The position numbers were made by a program, and so were the translations under genes. Below the pieces are notes generated by a model. It worked only from the letters and a program-made list of their open reading frames with translations. It was not told where the DNA came from and made no database searches. From an uncultured Caryophanales bacterium (GTDB lineage Bacteria; Bacillota_I; Bacilli_A; RFN20; CAG-826): a DNA stretch of 6,775 nt. The stretch lies in NCBI GenBank assembly GCA_946410525.1, contig CAMKAQ010000051.1:1-6775 (forward strand), written 5' to 3'. Below are positions 1 to 6,340 of the stretch, piece after piece (within the stretch, counting starts at the first letter, position 1; the number at the start of each line of letters is the position of its first letter).

Positions 1-196
1 ATCGGTTAACGATAATGAAATCGGCGCTTTCCCGTTGGTATGTCGAGGTCGGGTCGGACCCAAAATCGAACGAGCTGCTGACAGATATCTCCGACGACTC
101 AGCAGACGCAAAGCCCGATTCCTCTTTACCGGAATCGGTAACGCAGGACGCCAAAAGCAACGGCGGCAACATCAAAGACAATTTGTTCTTTTTCAT
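1..196 (-). CDS. Lipoprotein of unknown function, N-terminal 65 residues (3' end beyond window)
   Basis: An open frame on the minus strand begins with ATG at 196-194 and stays open for 65 codons to the window edge. The product starts MKKNKLSLMLPPLLLASC: a short basic n-region, a hydrophobic core and a lipobox L15-A16-S17-C18. Lgt would be expected to lipidate Cys18 and LspA to cleave before it, leaving the protein anchored on the outer face of the membrane. Residues 19-52 are rich in Ser, Thr, Gly and acidic residues, a typical flexible tether. A folded domain may begin near residue 53 (YQRESADFIIVNR), but too little is visible to name a family. An AGAGGTGA ribosome binding site sits 3 nt upstream and fixes the start. 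Five of its six leucine codons are TTG and five of its 14 serine codons TCG, which looks unlike the operon upstream. It lies after the operon terminator, so it is probably a separate transcription unit. The lipoprotein call is firm; the function is unknown. Confidence 0.85.
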   Translation of the reverse strand, partial: MKKNKLSLMLPPLLLASCVTDSGKEESGFASAESSEISVSSSFDFGSDPTSTYQRESADFIIVNR

Positions 197-199
197 AAA

Positions 200-207
200 T
201 CACCTCT
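200..207 (-). promoter_or_regulatory. Ribosome binding site of the lipoprotein gene
   Basis: On the minus strand the sequence reads AGAGGTGA, then TTT, then ATG. GAGGTGAT matches eight consecutive bases of the consensus complement of the 16S rRNA 3' end. It supports ATG at 196 as the true start of the lipoprotein. Confidence 0.75.
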
Positions 208-240
208 TGGCAATCGATTCGTTCGTTTCTCCTATTATTT

Positions 241-270
241 ATATTATTCCTTTTCCCTATCGTTTGATAA
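241..270 (-). promoter_or_regulatory. Candidate sigma-A-type promoter for the lipoprotein gene
   Basis: In the AT-rich spacer between the operon terminator and the lipoprotein start, the minus strand carries TTATCA (265-270) and TAATAT (241-246) with an 18-bp spacer. Each hexamer matches four of six consensus bases. Transcription would begin near 234, giving a leader of about 40 nt. The TATAAATAAT stretch overlapping this site offers alternative -10 registers. The placement just after a terminator and before a gene is reasonable, but the hexamers are weak and the region is AT-rich, so this is a tentative call. Confidence 0.3.
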
Positions 271-291
271 CCTTTCATAAATATTAAAGGC

Positions 292-325
292 AAACAAAAA
301 AGCCCCTCTATAAATAGAGAGGCTT
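292..325 (-). terminator. Rho-independent terminator of the spc-alpha operon
   Basis: Seventeen nt after the rplQ stop, the minus strand forms a 10-bp hairpin. The arm AGCCTCTCTA (324-315) pairs with TAGAGGGGCT (310-301) around a TTTA loop, with one G-T wobble. It is followed at once by a run of T residues (TTTTT, then GTTT). The stem, short loop and U-tract make a textbook intrinsic terminator in the direction of rplQ. On the plus strand no T-run follows, so it is one-directional. Confidence 0.93.
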
Positions 326-341
326 AGATGTAGCTTGTCGC

Positions 342-743
342 TTAGTCAACCCACTGAACGAGTTCGACTTCGGCGTTGTCGCCACGACGGGCACCAAGCT
401 TATAGACACGGGTGTAACCACCATCTCTGTCTTTGAACTTTGGTCCGATCTCTTTGAAGAGCTTATCGATGGCCTCGACGCCGTTGGCATCGACGATGCC
501 ATGGCGAATGACCTTCATAGCTTCACGACGGCCAGCGAGATCGCCTTGTTTGGCGAATGTGACCATCTTCTCGGCGAGAGAGACAAGATCCTTGGTGACT
601 CCGCTGGTAACCTTGACCTGGCCGTGGACGATGAGCTCGCTCACGACGTTGCGAAGCATTGATTTGTTTTTAGAGGCGGTATAACCGGCTCTGAAGCGAA
701 CACCGGCTTTGCCGTGGACGTTCTTTCTACCTTGTGCTGGCAT
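342..743 (-). CDS. rplQ: 50S ribosomal protein L17
   Basis: The 133-residue product is L17, a large-subunit protein lying near the peptide exit tunnel opening. Typical parts are visible: a basic N-terminus leading to KNKSMLRNVVSELIVHGQVK (residues 25-44), the helical AEKMVTFAKQG segment (57-67), and the C-terminal DRDGGYTRVYKLGARRGDNAE block (105-125), which is the strongest family signature. Length is usual for a bacterial L17. It is the last gene of the operon. Its ATG lies 2 nt after the rpoA stop, and its AGGAG ribosome binding site (751-755) is inside the last codons of rpoA, so translation is probably coupled. rplQ as the last gene after rpoA is the normal bacterial order. Confidence 0.97.
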   Translation of the reverse strand: MPAQGRKNVHGKAGVRFRAGYTASKNKSMLRNVVSELIVHGQVKVTSGVTKDLVSLAEKMVTFAKQGDLAGRREAMKVIRHGIVDANGVEAIDKLFKEIGPKFKDRDGGYTRVYKLGARRGDNAEVELVQWVD

Positions 744-745
744 TG

Positions 746-1753
746 TTATTCTCCTACGTAATCACGGAAGTGAAGCCCATAAGTGGCGAGCTTCTCTTTG
801 ACTTCTTTGAGCGACTTCTTGCCAAGGTTACGGACTTTCATCATCTCATCCTCGCTCTTCTGAGTGAGTTCCATGACGGTGCTGATGCCCGCACGCTTAA
901 GGCAGTTGTTGCTTCTGACACTGAGGTCGAGTTCTTCGATCATCATGCCCTGATATTTGTTTTCCTCCGGCTTGACCTCTTCTTTGACGAGGCGGTAATT
1001 CTTAACCGCGTCATCAAGATGGGTGAACTTGTCGAAGTGGGCCGCAAGAAGCTGGGCGGCCATCGCAACGGCCTCGTGAGGTTTGATGGAGCCGTTGGTG
1101 GTGACCTCAAGGGTCAATTTGTCGAACTTGGAGTCGTGCTCAACACGGGTTGGCTCGACGTTGAAGGCGACTTTGATGACAGGCGAATAGTTGCTGTCGG
1201 TTGGGATGACGCCGATGGTGTCGATCTTGCGTTCAAGCTTGTTGCCTTCGCTAGTGATATAGCCACGGCCCTGACCGACGAAGATGGACATCTCGAGGTG
1301 TCCTTCGCTGTTAAGATGGGCGATTTCAAGATCCTTGTTGATGACGCTCACCATGCTTGGGAGCTTAAGGTCGCCGGCTTTAAGGGTGCCTGGGCCTTTG
1401 AAATCAACGGTAAGGGTCTTGACGTCGTTGGTGGTGCTGTCGACCTTGAGGACGAGGTCTTTGAGGTTGAGGATGATGGCGGTCACATCTTCTTCAACGC
1501 CTGGGATGGCGGTGAATTCATGACGGACGCCTTCGATCTGAACCGCGAAGACGCTGGCTCCTGGAAGGGCGCTAAGCAAGACGCGGCGAAGGGAGTTGCC
1601 AACGGTGAGGCCGAATCCTCTTTCGAGAGGTTCGATCACGAAACGGGCGTAGTGCTCGTTCTCATCATTGACATCGATCTTTAAATCGAATGGTTGGAAA
1701 GGGTTAGGAAGACGAATTTCTTCCGCTTTGACGTCATTAGTTTGGTTAGCCAT
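746..1753 (-). CDS. rpoA: DNA-directed RNA polymerase subunit alpha
   Basis: The 335-residue product is the alpha subunit, whose dimer nucleates RNA polymerase assembly. The N-terminal dimerisation domain covers about residues 15-245, with the conserved ERGFGLTVGNSLRRVLLSA (44-62) and the KPHEAVAMAAQLL helix (224-236). A charged linker (about 246-270) leads to the C-terminal domain (about 271-325), which contacts UP elements and activators. There R280, N283, G311, K313 and S314 match E. coli R265, N268, G296, K298 and S299, so DNA binding through this domain should be intact. Length is slightly above the E. coli protein (329). The start is supported by a strong AGGAGG at 1765-1770. It follows rpsK after a 50-nt spacer, the longest in the operon; rpsD, which lies here in E. 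coli, is absent, as in Bacillota. Confidence 0.98.
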   Translation of the reverse strand: MANQTNDVKAEEIRLPNPFQPFDLKIDVNDENEHYARFVIEPLERGFGLTVGNSLRRVLLSALPGASVFAVQIEGVRHEFTAIPGVEEDVTAIILNLKDLVLKVDSTTNDVKTLTVDFKGPGTLKAGDLKLPSMVSVINKDLEIAHLNSEGHLEMSIFVGQGRGYITSEGNKLERKIDTIGVIPTDSNYSPVIKVAFNVEPTRVEHDSKFDKLTLEVTTNGSIKPHEAVAMAAQLLAAHFDKFTHLDDAVKNYRLVKEEVKPEENKYQGMMIEELDLSVRSNNCLKRAGISTVMELTQKSEDEMMKVRNLGKKSLKEVKEKLATYGLHFRDYVGE

Positions 1754-1780
1754 TAATGTAATTTCCTCCTATTAGTCTTT

Positions 1781-1801
1781 CCTTACTTAGTTTCTGTAAG
1801 G
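1781..1801 (-). other. Small inverted repeat in the rpsK-rpoA spacer
   Basis: On the minus strand CCTTAC (1801-1796) can pair with GTAAGG (1786-1781) around a 9-nt loop, directly after the rpsK stop and about 10 nt before the rpoA ribosome binding site. No T-run follows, so it is not a full terminator. A stem this short may be chance. If real, it might affect mRNA processing or stability between the S11 and alpha cistrons. Confidence 0.25.
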
Positions 1802-1803
1802 GA

Positions 1804-2211
1804 TTAGCCACGCGGCCTCTTTGGAGGACGGCAACCATTGTGAGGGATTGGAGTAGTGTCGACGATGGATAAGACCTGGAGGCCAACGTTCGCTAAAGCG
1901 CGGACGGCGCTCTCACGGCCTGGGCCTGGGCCCTTGACATCGACATCGACCTGACGGAGGCCCTGATCATAGGCGCTCTTGCCAGCGGCTTCGGAAGCGA
2001 GCTGAGAGGCGAATGGGGTGGCCTTCTTGGCACCCTTGTATCCAAGAGCACCGGAGCTGGACCAGGCGATGACGTTACCCTGTTCGTCGGTAACGGTGAC
2101 GATGGTGTTGTTGAAGGTGGCGTGAATATGGACGACACCTTTGGTGAATGTACGCTTAACTTTCTTCTTGCGAGCGTTAGTCTTTTTGGACTTCTTTTTG
2201 ATTTCAGCCAT
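1804..2211 (-). CDS. rpsK: 30S ribosomal protein S11
   Basis: The 135-residue product is S11, a platform protein of the small subunit close to the mRNA exit/Shine-Dalgarno region. A lysine-rich N-terminus (residues 4-20) precedes [18 protein letters not shown] (25-42). Further conserved blocks are [20 protein letters not shown] (51-70), [15 protein letters not shown] (92-106) and the C-terminal [16 protein letters not shown] (120-135). All are diagnostic and the length is normal. The start has a strong AAGGAGG just upstream. It begins 18 nt after rpsM and precedes rpoA. Nothing is broken or missing. Confidence 0.98.
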   Translation of the reverse strand: MAEIKKKSKKTNARKKKVKRTFTKGVVHIHATFNNTIVTVTDEQGNVIAWSSSGALGYKGAKKATPFASQLASEAAGKSAYDQGLRQVDVDVKGPGPGRESAVRALANVGLQVLSIVDTTPIPHNGCRPPKRPRG

Positions 2212-2229
2212 TTACGTGTCCTCCTTTCA

Positions 2230-2604
2230 TTACTTGGTAGCCTGCTTCTTGTTGGCGATGGTCTTTCTCTTACCTTTGCGGGTACGGGCATTGGTCTTGG
2301 TGTTCTGACCTCTGACTGGAAGACCTTTCTTGTGACGAACGCCACGGTAGCAGTTGATTTCGGTGAGGCGCTTGATGTTCATAGCGACTTCACGGCGAAG
2401 GTCGCCTTCGGTGTGGTGCTTGGCGACTTCGGTTCTAAGGGCGACGAGCTGCTCATCAGTTAAGTCTTTGACTCTGATGTCCTCGCTGACGCCGGCGTCT
2501 TTGCAAATTTTTGCTGCGGTTGTGTCACCGATACCATAGATGTAGGTAAGGGCGATGACAACGCGTTTCTCGGATGGGATATCCACCCCTACGATACGTG
2601 CCAT
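2230..2604 (-). CDS. rpsM: 30S ribosomal protein S13
   Basis: The 124-residue product is S13, a small-subunit head protein that forms intersubunit bridges with the large subunit and approaches the P-site tRNA through its basic tail. Visible features are [10 protein letters not shown] at the start, YIYGIG (21-26), the helical region containing [10 protein letters not shown] (48-57), and [16 protein letters not shown] (85-100) followed by [10 protein letters not shown] (102-111). The last 15 residues are a Lys-rich tail. Length is typical. AGGAG lies 12 nt before the ATG. It sits between rpmJ (21-nt spacer) and rpsK, as in most bacteria. Confidence 0.98.
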   Translation of the reverse strand: MARIVGVDIPSEKRVVIALTYIYGIGDTTAAKICKDAGVSEDIRVKDLTDEQLVALRTEVAKHHTEGDLRREVAMNIKRLTEINCYRGVRHKKGLPVRGQNTKTNARTRKGKRKTIANKKQATK

Positions 2605-2625
2605 ATTCTTTTAATCTCCTAGAAA

Positions 2626-2739
2626 TTAACCTTGTCTCTGCTTGTGCTTAGGATTTTGGCAGATGCACATAACCACGCCATGGCGGCGGATGATTTTGCA
2701 CTTATCGCAGATCGGTTTGACGGATGGTCTGACTTTCAT
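2626..2739 (-). CDS. rpmJ: 50S ribosomal protein L36 (zinc-binding form)
   Basis: This short gene encodes 37 residues, from [15 protein letters not shown] to KHKQRQG, the full length of a classical L36. The zinc-ribbon ligands C11, C14, C27 and H32 are all present, so this is the zinc-binding (C+) type rather than the zinc-free paralogue that some bacteria switch to under zinc limitation. A fourth cysteine, C25, lies beside the ligand set. L36 sits in the large subunit and helps organise 23S rRNA. AGGAG lies 8 nt before the ATG. It is placed between infA (35-nt spacer) and rpsM (21-nt spacer), the usual Bacillota position. Confidence 0.96.
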   Translation of the reverse strand: MKVRPSVKPICDKCKIIRRHGVVMCICQNPKHKQRQG

Positions 2740-2774
2740 AAGTTTCTCCTAATGCTTGTCTAACGTCTGTTGCG

Positions 2775-2996
2775 TTAGTTCTTATAACGGAATGTGATGC
2801 GGCCGCGTGTTAAATCATAAGGCGAGAACTGAACGGTGACTCGATCACCGGGAAGAATACGAATGTAGTGCATTCTGATTTTTCCCGAAACGCTAGCCAG
2901 AACCACCGCTCCATTGGCGAGTTTGACTTTAAAGGTGGTGTTTGGAAGGTTTTCCAACACCGTGGCTTCAACTTCAATGCAATCTTCTTTACTCAA
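2775..2996 (-). CDS. infA: Translation initiation factor IF-1 (TTG start)
   Basis: The product, 73 residues from the chosen start, is IF-1, a single OB-fold protein that binds the 30S A site and works with IF-2 and IF-3 during initiation. The family core is plain: [28 protein letters not shown], then [19 protein letters not shown] and [16 protein letters not shown] place the start at TTG (2996-2994). It gives the standard N-terminus, (M)SKEDCIEVE, and the normal length of about 72. It also lies 9 nt after a perfect AGGAGG at 3006-3011. The longer frame opening with GTG at 3020 would place that ribosome binding site inside the coding region and add eight residues absent from the family. No in-frame ATG lies near the N-terminus. 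The gap to the map stop is 13 nt. Confidence 0.95.
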   Translation of the reverse strand: MSKEDCIEVEATVLENLPNTTFKVKLANGAVVLASVSGKIRMHYIRILPGDRVTVQFSPYDLTRGRITFRYKN

Positions 2997-3005
2997 ATGA
3001 AGATA

Positions 3006-3011
3006 CCTCCT
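3006..3011 (-). promoter_or_regulatory. Shine-Dalgarno sequence of infA, overlapping the map stop codon
   Basis: The minus strand reads AATTAGGAGG at the end of map. The TAG stop of map supplies the first two bases of AGGAGG. The spacing of 9 nt to TTG at 2996 is close to optimal. This decides the infA start and implies that ribosomes ending map arrive on the infA initiation site. Confidence 0.85.
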
Positions 3012-3771
3012 AATTCTCACTATGAAGCGTTAATACTTCATAGCCATCCTTGGTAACAAGGACGGTGTTCTCGTAATGTGCGTTGAGCTTGCCGTCTTTT
3101 GAGACAGCGCTCCAACCATCGCCTAGAACCCTTATCGCCGGTTTTCCAGCCATTACCATCGGCTCGATGGCAAGGGTCATTCCCTCTTTGAGGATCGGGC
3201 CTGTTCCGGCCTTTCCGTAGTTAGGGATGAAAGGGTCTTCGTGCATTTCGTGACCTATTCCATGTCCGGTGTACTCTCTGACGACTGAGTATCCGTTGCT
3301 CTCAGCGGTCTTTTGAATAGCCTCTTGGATATCTCCTAGGTGCACGCCCTCTTTGATGAGGCTCACGCCATTCCAGAAGCACTTCTCAGTGACTTCGATG
3401 AGGCGAAGCGTCTCTTTGCCGCATATTCCTACTGGGTAAGTGCGGCAAGCGTCTCCCATATAGCCGTTAAGAAGGGAGACGACATCAAGAGAGACAATAT
3501 CCCCGTCCTTGAGCACCTTCGTTTCGGAAGGGACGCCATGGACCAAGACGTTATTGACTGATGTGCAGATCTCGCCAGGGAATCCCCCATATCCTTCCTC
3601 GACGCAGATGCCACCAGCATCCTCAATGACTTTTTTGGCCATCTTTGCGAGGTACTTGGTGGTGACGCCAGGTTGGACGAGGGGTCCGACGGTCTCGAAG
3701 ACTTTTGCGGTTAACGCTCCAGCCTTCCTCATCAGCTCAATCTCACGAGGGGATTTGATGATGATGCTCAT
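3010..3771 (-). CDS. map: Type I methionine aminopeptidase
   Basis: The 253-residue product removes the initiator methionine from nascent proteins after deformylation, using a two-metal site. The pita-bread fold residues line up with E. coli MetAP shifted by one: H78 in VHGVPS, D96 in VSLDVV, D107 in [10 protein letters not shown]170 in [14 protein letters not shown]203 in LAIEPM and E234 in HYENTVLV. There is no N-terminal zinc-finger extension, so it is type Ia. Length is normal (E. coli 264). The ATG overlaps the adk stop as ATGA. A GAGG motif about 8 nt upstream, inside adk, may serve as its ribosome binding site. It is followed by infA, a common Bacillota pairing that groups N-terminal processing with initiation. 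Confidence 0.97.
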   Translation of the reverse strand: MSIIIKSPREIELMRKAGALTAKVFETVGPLVQPGVTTKYLAKMAKKVIEDAGGICVEEGYGGFPGEICTSVNNVLVHGVPSETKVLKDGDIVSLDVVSLLNGYMGDACRTYPVGICGKETLRLIEVTEKCFWNGVSLIKEGVHLGDIQEAIQKTAESNGYSVVREYTGHGIGHEMHEDPFIPNYGKAGTGPILKEGMTLAIEPMVMAGKPAIRVLGDGWSAVSKDGKLNAHYENTVLVTKDGYEVLTLHSEN

Positions 3772-4424
3772 TTATGGGCCTCAAGGAAGGCAACAAGCGC
3801 TTTCTTAAGGTCAGCTGCTCCGATGCTCCCATCGAAGTCAGCGAGTAAGCCCTCGCCCTTATAGAATTCCATAAGAGGGGCTGTGCTCTTGTAGTAATTG
3901 GCAAGGCGGACTTTGAAGCTTTCCGCATTGTCGTCTTTGCGTTGCACGATTGGTGTACCGCATTCGTCGCAGATGCCTTCTTTCTTTTTAGGAGGCATGA
4001 ATGTGACGTTATATGAAGCGCCGCACTTTGGGCAAACCCTACGTCCGGCGATTCTTTCGATCAGCTGCTCATCTGGGCAAGAGATGTTCATGACGGTGTT
4101 GACCTCACGGTTAATCTCTTTCCCAAACGTTTTGAGGGCCTCGGCTTGCGCGATGGTGCGTGGGAAGCCATCTAAGAGATAGCCATTCTCGCAGTCAATG
4201 CGGGAGAGCCTCTCTTTGACTAAGGCGCAGGTGAGCTCATCAGAGACGAGTCCACCGCTGTTGACGATAGCCTTTATTTGGTTTCCTAGCTCGCTGCCAC
4301 TTGCCATAGCCTCACGGAACATGTCGCCCGTGGAGATATGGGGAAGGCCATAATCTTTGGCGATCCAAAGGGCATGCGTGCCTTTGCCCGCGCCTGGCGG
4401 GCCCATCAGAACGATATTGAGCAT
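3768..4424 (-). CDS. adk: Adenylate kinase, zinc-binding LID type
   Basis: The 218-residue enzyme interconverts ATP + AMP and 2 ADP in the cytoplasm. The P-loop is GPPGAGKGT (8-16), the AMP-binding segment is STGDMFREAM (31-40), and DGFPRT (85-90) contains the conserved Asp-Gly-Phe-Pro-Arg. RIAGRR (124-129) and RKDDN (162-166) supply phosphate-contacting arginines. The LID domain (about 125-165) carries C131-x2-C134 and C152-x2-C155, a structural zinc site of the kind found in Gram-positive enzymes. Length fits the long bacterial form. The start is 1 nt after the secY stop; the best ribosome binding site is AAGGAA, rather far upstream, so coupling with secY may matter. The gene ends in TGA, showing that TGA is a stop in this organism. 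Confidence 0.97.
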   Translation of the reverse strand: MLNIVLMGPPGAGKGTHALWIAKDYGLPHISTGDMFREAMASGSELGNQIKAIVNSGGLVSDELTCALVKERLSRIDCENGYLLDGFPRTIAQAEALKTFGKEINREVNTVMNISCPDEQLIERIAGRRVCPKCGASYNVTFMPPKKKEGICDECGTPIVQRKDDNAESFKVRLANYYKSTAPLMEFYKGEGLLADFDGSIGAADLKKALVAFLEAHK

Positions 4425-4425
4425 C

Positions 4426-5787
4426 TTATTGTTGGATTCCTTTCACTTTGTCAAATGACTTACCAGCGAGAAGGCCATCGATCTGCGCGTTGATTTCAAG
4501 AGCAACGCCGACGATGATGATGAGACCGGTGCCGCCAAGGGCAAGGGAGTTATCGCCATCGAAGACATTAGCCCAAACGAGGATGATCGGAAGGGCAGCG
4601 ATGAGGGAAAGCGATATAGCGCCTAAGAAGGTGACCCTATTAAGGACTTTCCTGACATATCTCTCGGTTTCCTTTCCTGGGCGGATGCCTGGGATGTAGG
4701 AGCCGTTCTTCTGGAAGTTGTCCGCAAGGTTCTCTGGATCGATCTGCATCTCCGCATAGAAGAAGCAGAAGGCGATGATGAGGGCTAAGTAGATGAATAA
4801 GCCCCAGTTCATCTCCCAGTGGGTTCCGTCGAACCACGGCATGGAGAAGGTTCTGTTGTAGTTGAAGATGAGAAGCCACTCGGCGGAGGCCGCTTCTTTT
4901 GAGATGAAGCTGGCGATGATCGCCGGAGCGCTTAGGATGGAGCTAGCGAAGATGACAGGGATGACACCGGCGCTATTGATCTTGATCGGCAAGAAGGAGG
5001 CGCGCGCCATAGCGGCGGAACCACCACCTTTACCTGCATGCTGTACTGGGATCTTTCTCTTCGAGAGTTCGATGAAGACAACGAACCCGATGATAAGGAC
5101 CATCGCGAGGATATAAAGGGCGAATTGGAAGGCACCTTTGATCATTTCGCTGGAGGAGCGGGTCACCGTATCGGTGATCCATTTCTTCCAAGCGGTTGAT
5201 ATCTGGGTCGGGAGCGATCTGACGCAGCCGGCGAAGATGATCATGGAAATACCGTTTCCAAGACCTTTCTCGGTGATTTGGTCACCAAGCCACATGGTAA
5301 GCATAGCACCCGCGAGGATGACGGTTACGATATAAGCGTAAGTCCAGAAATTGCTCGCGAGGTTCAAGGTGATGAATTCGCTGTTCTCCATGGTACGGAT
5401 GATGCCATAGCCTTGTACCGCGCCAAGTAAGAGGGTGAGATAACGCGTGGCCATCTCGCTCTTCTTACGGCCGTACTCACCTTGCTTACTTAATTCAGTA
5501 AGCGCTGGCAAGACGTCCTTGGAGAGAAGCTGAACGATAATCTGAGCCGTGATGTATGGCGAGACACCGAGGGCGAAGACCGAGAAGTTGGAGAGAGCTC
5601 CACCTCCTAATAAGTCCATGATGGCGAGCGAGTTGCCCGACTTCATGAGGTCATCGAGATTCTGGTTGAGAGTGACCCCCGGTACCGTAATGGCCGCCCC
5701 GATCCTGACGACGAAGAGGATCATGATCGAAAAGAAAATACGATTGACAATCTCTTTATTTTTGAAGATCGAGACGAACTTTTTCAT
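4426..5787 (-). CDS. secY: Preprotein translocase subunit SecY
   Basis: The 453-residue product is the channel subunit of the Sec translocon in the cytoplasmic membrane, working with SecE, SecG and SecA. Ten hydrophobic segments can be placed at about 17-37, 73-90, 114-131, 149-168, 178-190, 217-239, 272-294, 328-346, 386-405 and 418-434. The plug region (about 55-72) precedes the first signature, FALGVSPYITAQIIVQLL (71-88). The second signature is LGDQITEKGLGNGISMIIFAG (167-187). Cytoplasmic loops HAGKGGGSA (250-258) and YIPGIRPGKETERYV (364-378) include the SecA/ribosome contact region, with the conserved Arg369. Length is within the usual 430-450 range. The start shares one base with the rplO stop (TAATG), and GAGG lies about 10 nt upstream inside rplO. 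Confidence 0.98.
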   Translation of the reverse strand: MKKFVSIFKNKEIVNRIFFSIMILFVVRIGAAITVPGVTLNQNLDDLMKSGNSLAIMDLLGGGALSNFSVFALGVSPYITAQIIVQLLSKDVLPALTELSKQGEYGRKKSEMATRYLTLLLGAVQGYGIIRTMENSEFITLNLASNFWTYAYIVTVILAGAMLTMWLGDQITEKGLGNGISMIIFAGCVRSLPTQISTAWKKWITDTVTRSSSEMIKGAFQFALYILAMVLIIGFVVFIELSKRKIPVQHAGKGGGSAAMARASFLPIKINSAGVIPVIFASSILSAPAIIASFISKEAASAEWLLIFNYNRTFSMPWFDGTHWEMNWGLFIYLALIIAFCFFYAEMQIDPENLADNFQKNGSYIPGIRPGKETERYVRKVLNRVTFLGAISLSLIAALPIILVWANVFDGDNSLALGGTGLIIIVGVALEINAQIDGLLAGKSFDKVKGIQQ

Positions 5788-6233
5788 TACTTAATAACCT
5801 CGGCAATGCCACCCTTTTCCTCAATGGCAGCTTTGGCCTTCGCGGAGAAGGCACTCGCTTTGACAGTGAGTTTTTTGGTTAAAGCACCAGTACCAAGGAT
5901 TTTAACACCATTGGCGAGGCTCTTCACTAAGCCTTTTTCAACGAGGGCTTTTCCATCGACGGTAGCACCCTCTTCAAAGGCGTTGAGATCATCGAGGTTG
6001 ACGACAGCCTTGATGACTTTGATGTTGTTGTTGAAACCATACTTTGGAATACGGCGAGCTAAAGGCATCTGACCGCCTTCGAAGCCGTTCTTCTTGGTAT
6101 GGGCATGAGCGCCTTGGCCTTTCTGGCCACGGCCGGCGGTCTTGCCATTGCCAGAGCCTAAGCCCTGACCTTTGCGGAAGTGCTCTTTGCGGGAGCCTTC
6201 GACCACCACGATAGTATGAAGATTCTCAGCCAT
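5787..6233 (-). CDS. rplO: 50S ribosomal protein L15
   Basis: The 148-residue product is L15, a large-subunit assembly protein with a long rRNA-penetrating N-terminal arm. The arm is seen as EGSRKEHFRKGQGLGSGNGK followed by TAGRGQKGQGAH. Then come GFEGGQMPLARRIPKYGF (50-67), the core segment AVVNLDDLNAFEEGATV (76-92), GVKILGTGALTKKLTVKA (109-126) and the C-terminal IEEKGGIAEVIK. Length and order are typical. The ATG shares a base with the rpsE stop (TAATG), and AAAGGAG lies just upstream. In most bacteria rpmD would lie directly before this gene; here there is no room for it. Confidence 0.98.
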   Translation of the reverse strand: MAENLHTIVVVEGSRKEHFRKGQGLGSGNGKTAGRGQKGQGAHAHTKKNGFEGGQMPLARRIPKYGFNNNIKVIKAVVNLDDLNAFEEGATVDGKALVEKGLVKSLANGVKILGTGALTKKLTVKASAFSAKAKAAIEEKGGIAEVIK

Positions 6234-6340
6234 TATTTATCTCCTTTTGGCTCCTTGGCTTCGTGAGCGCGTGGGGCACGCTTCTCGAAGTTACGTGGAG
6301 CTCTTTCGGTTCTCTCGGCCTTTGGGGCTGGGGCTGGATG
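6233..6340 (-). other. Low-complexity C-terminal tail of S5
   Basis: This part of rpsE encodes about 35 residues after the conserved S5 fold: an HPAPAPKAER start, then ERAPRNFEKRAPRAHEAKEP, then KGDK. Composition is dominated by Ala, Pro, Lys, Arg and Glu, with hardly any hydrophobic residues, so it is probably disordered. The nucleotide sequence is in frame and intact, and shows no resemblance to L30. Its role is unknown. Confidence 0.7.

Noticed and set aside
115..138. A perfect 8-bp inverted repeat with an 8-nt loop (CCGATTCC/GGAATCGG) inside the lipoprotein gene
   Set aside because: No T-run follows, it lies in coding sequence, and a repeat of this size is expected about once by chance in a window this long.
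15..287. Two overlapping plus-strand frames of 81-90 codons at the left end
   Set aside because: They lie opposite the lipoprotein gene and its promoter region and encode no recognisable domain. The minus-strand frame has a signal peptide, a lipobox and a ribosome binding site.
734..1684. A 316-codon open frame on the plus strand opposite rpoA
   Set aside because: It is a mirror of rpoA. The rpoA protein is full length with every conserved residue in place. The antisense translation resembles no family I recognise and has no convincing ribosome binding site.
2775..3020. A longer infA frame starting at GTG 3020
   Set aside because: It would place the AGGAGG ribosome binding site inside the gene and add eight residues not found in IF-1. 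The TTG at 2996 fits family length and spacing.
6233..6340. The S5 tail as a fused or decayed L30
   Set aside because: The tail is Ala/Pro/charged low-complexity sequence and has none of the L30 pattern (such as the RSxIGR-like start or the hydrophobic core).
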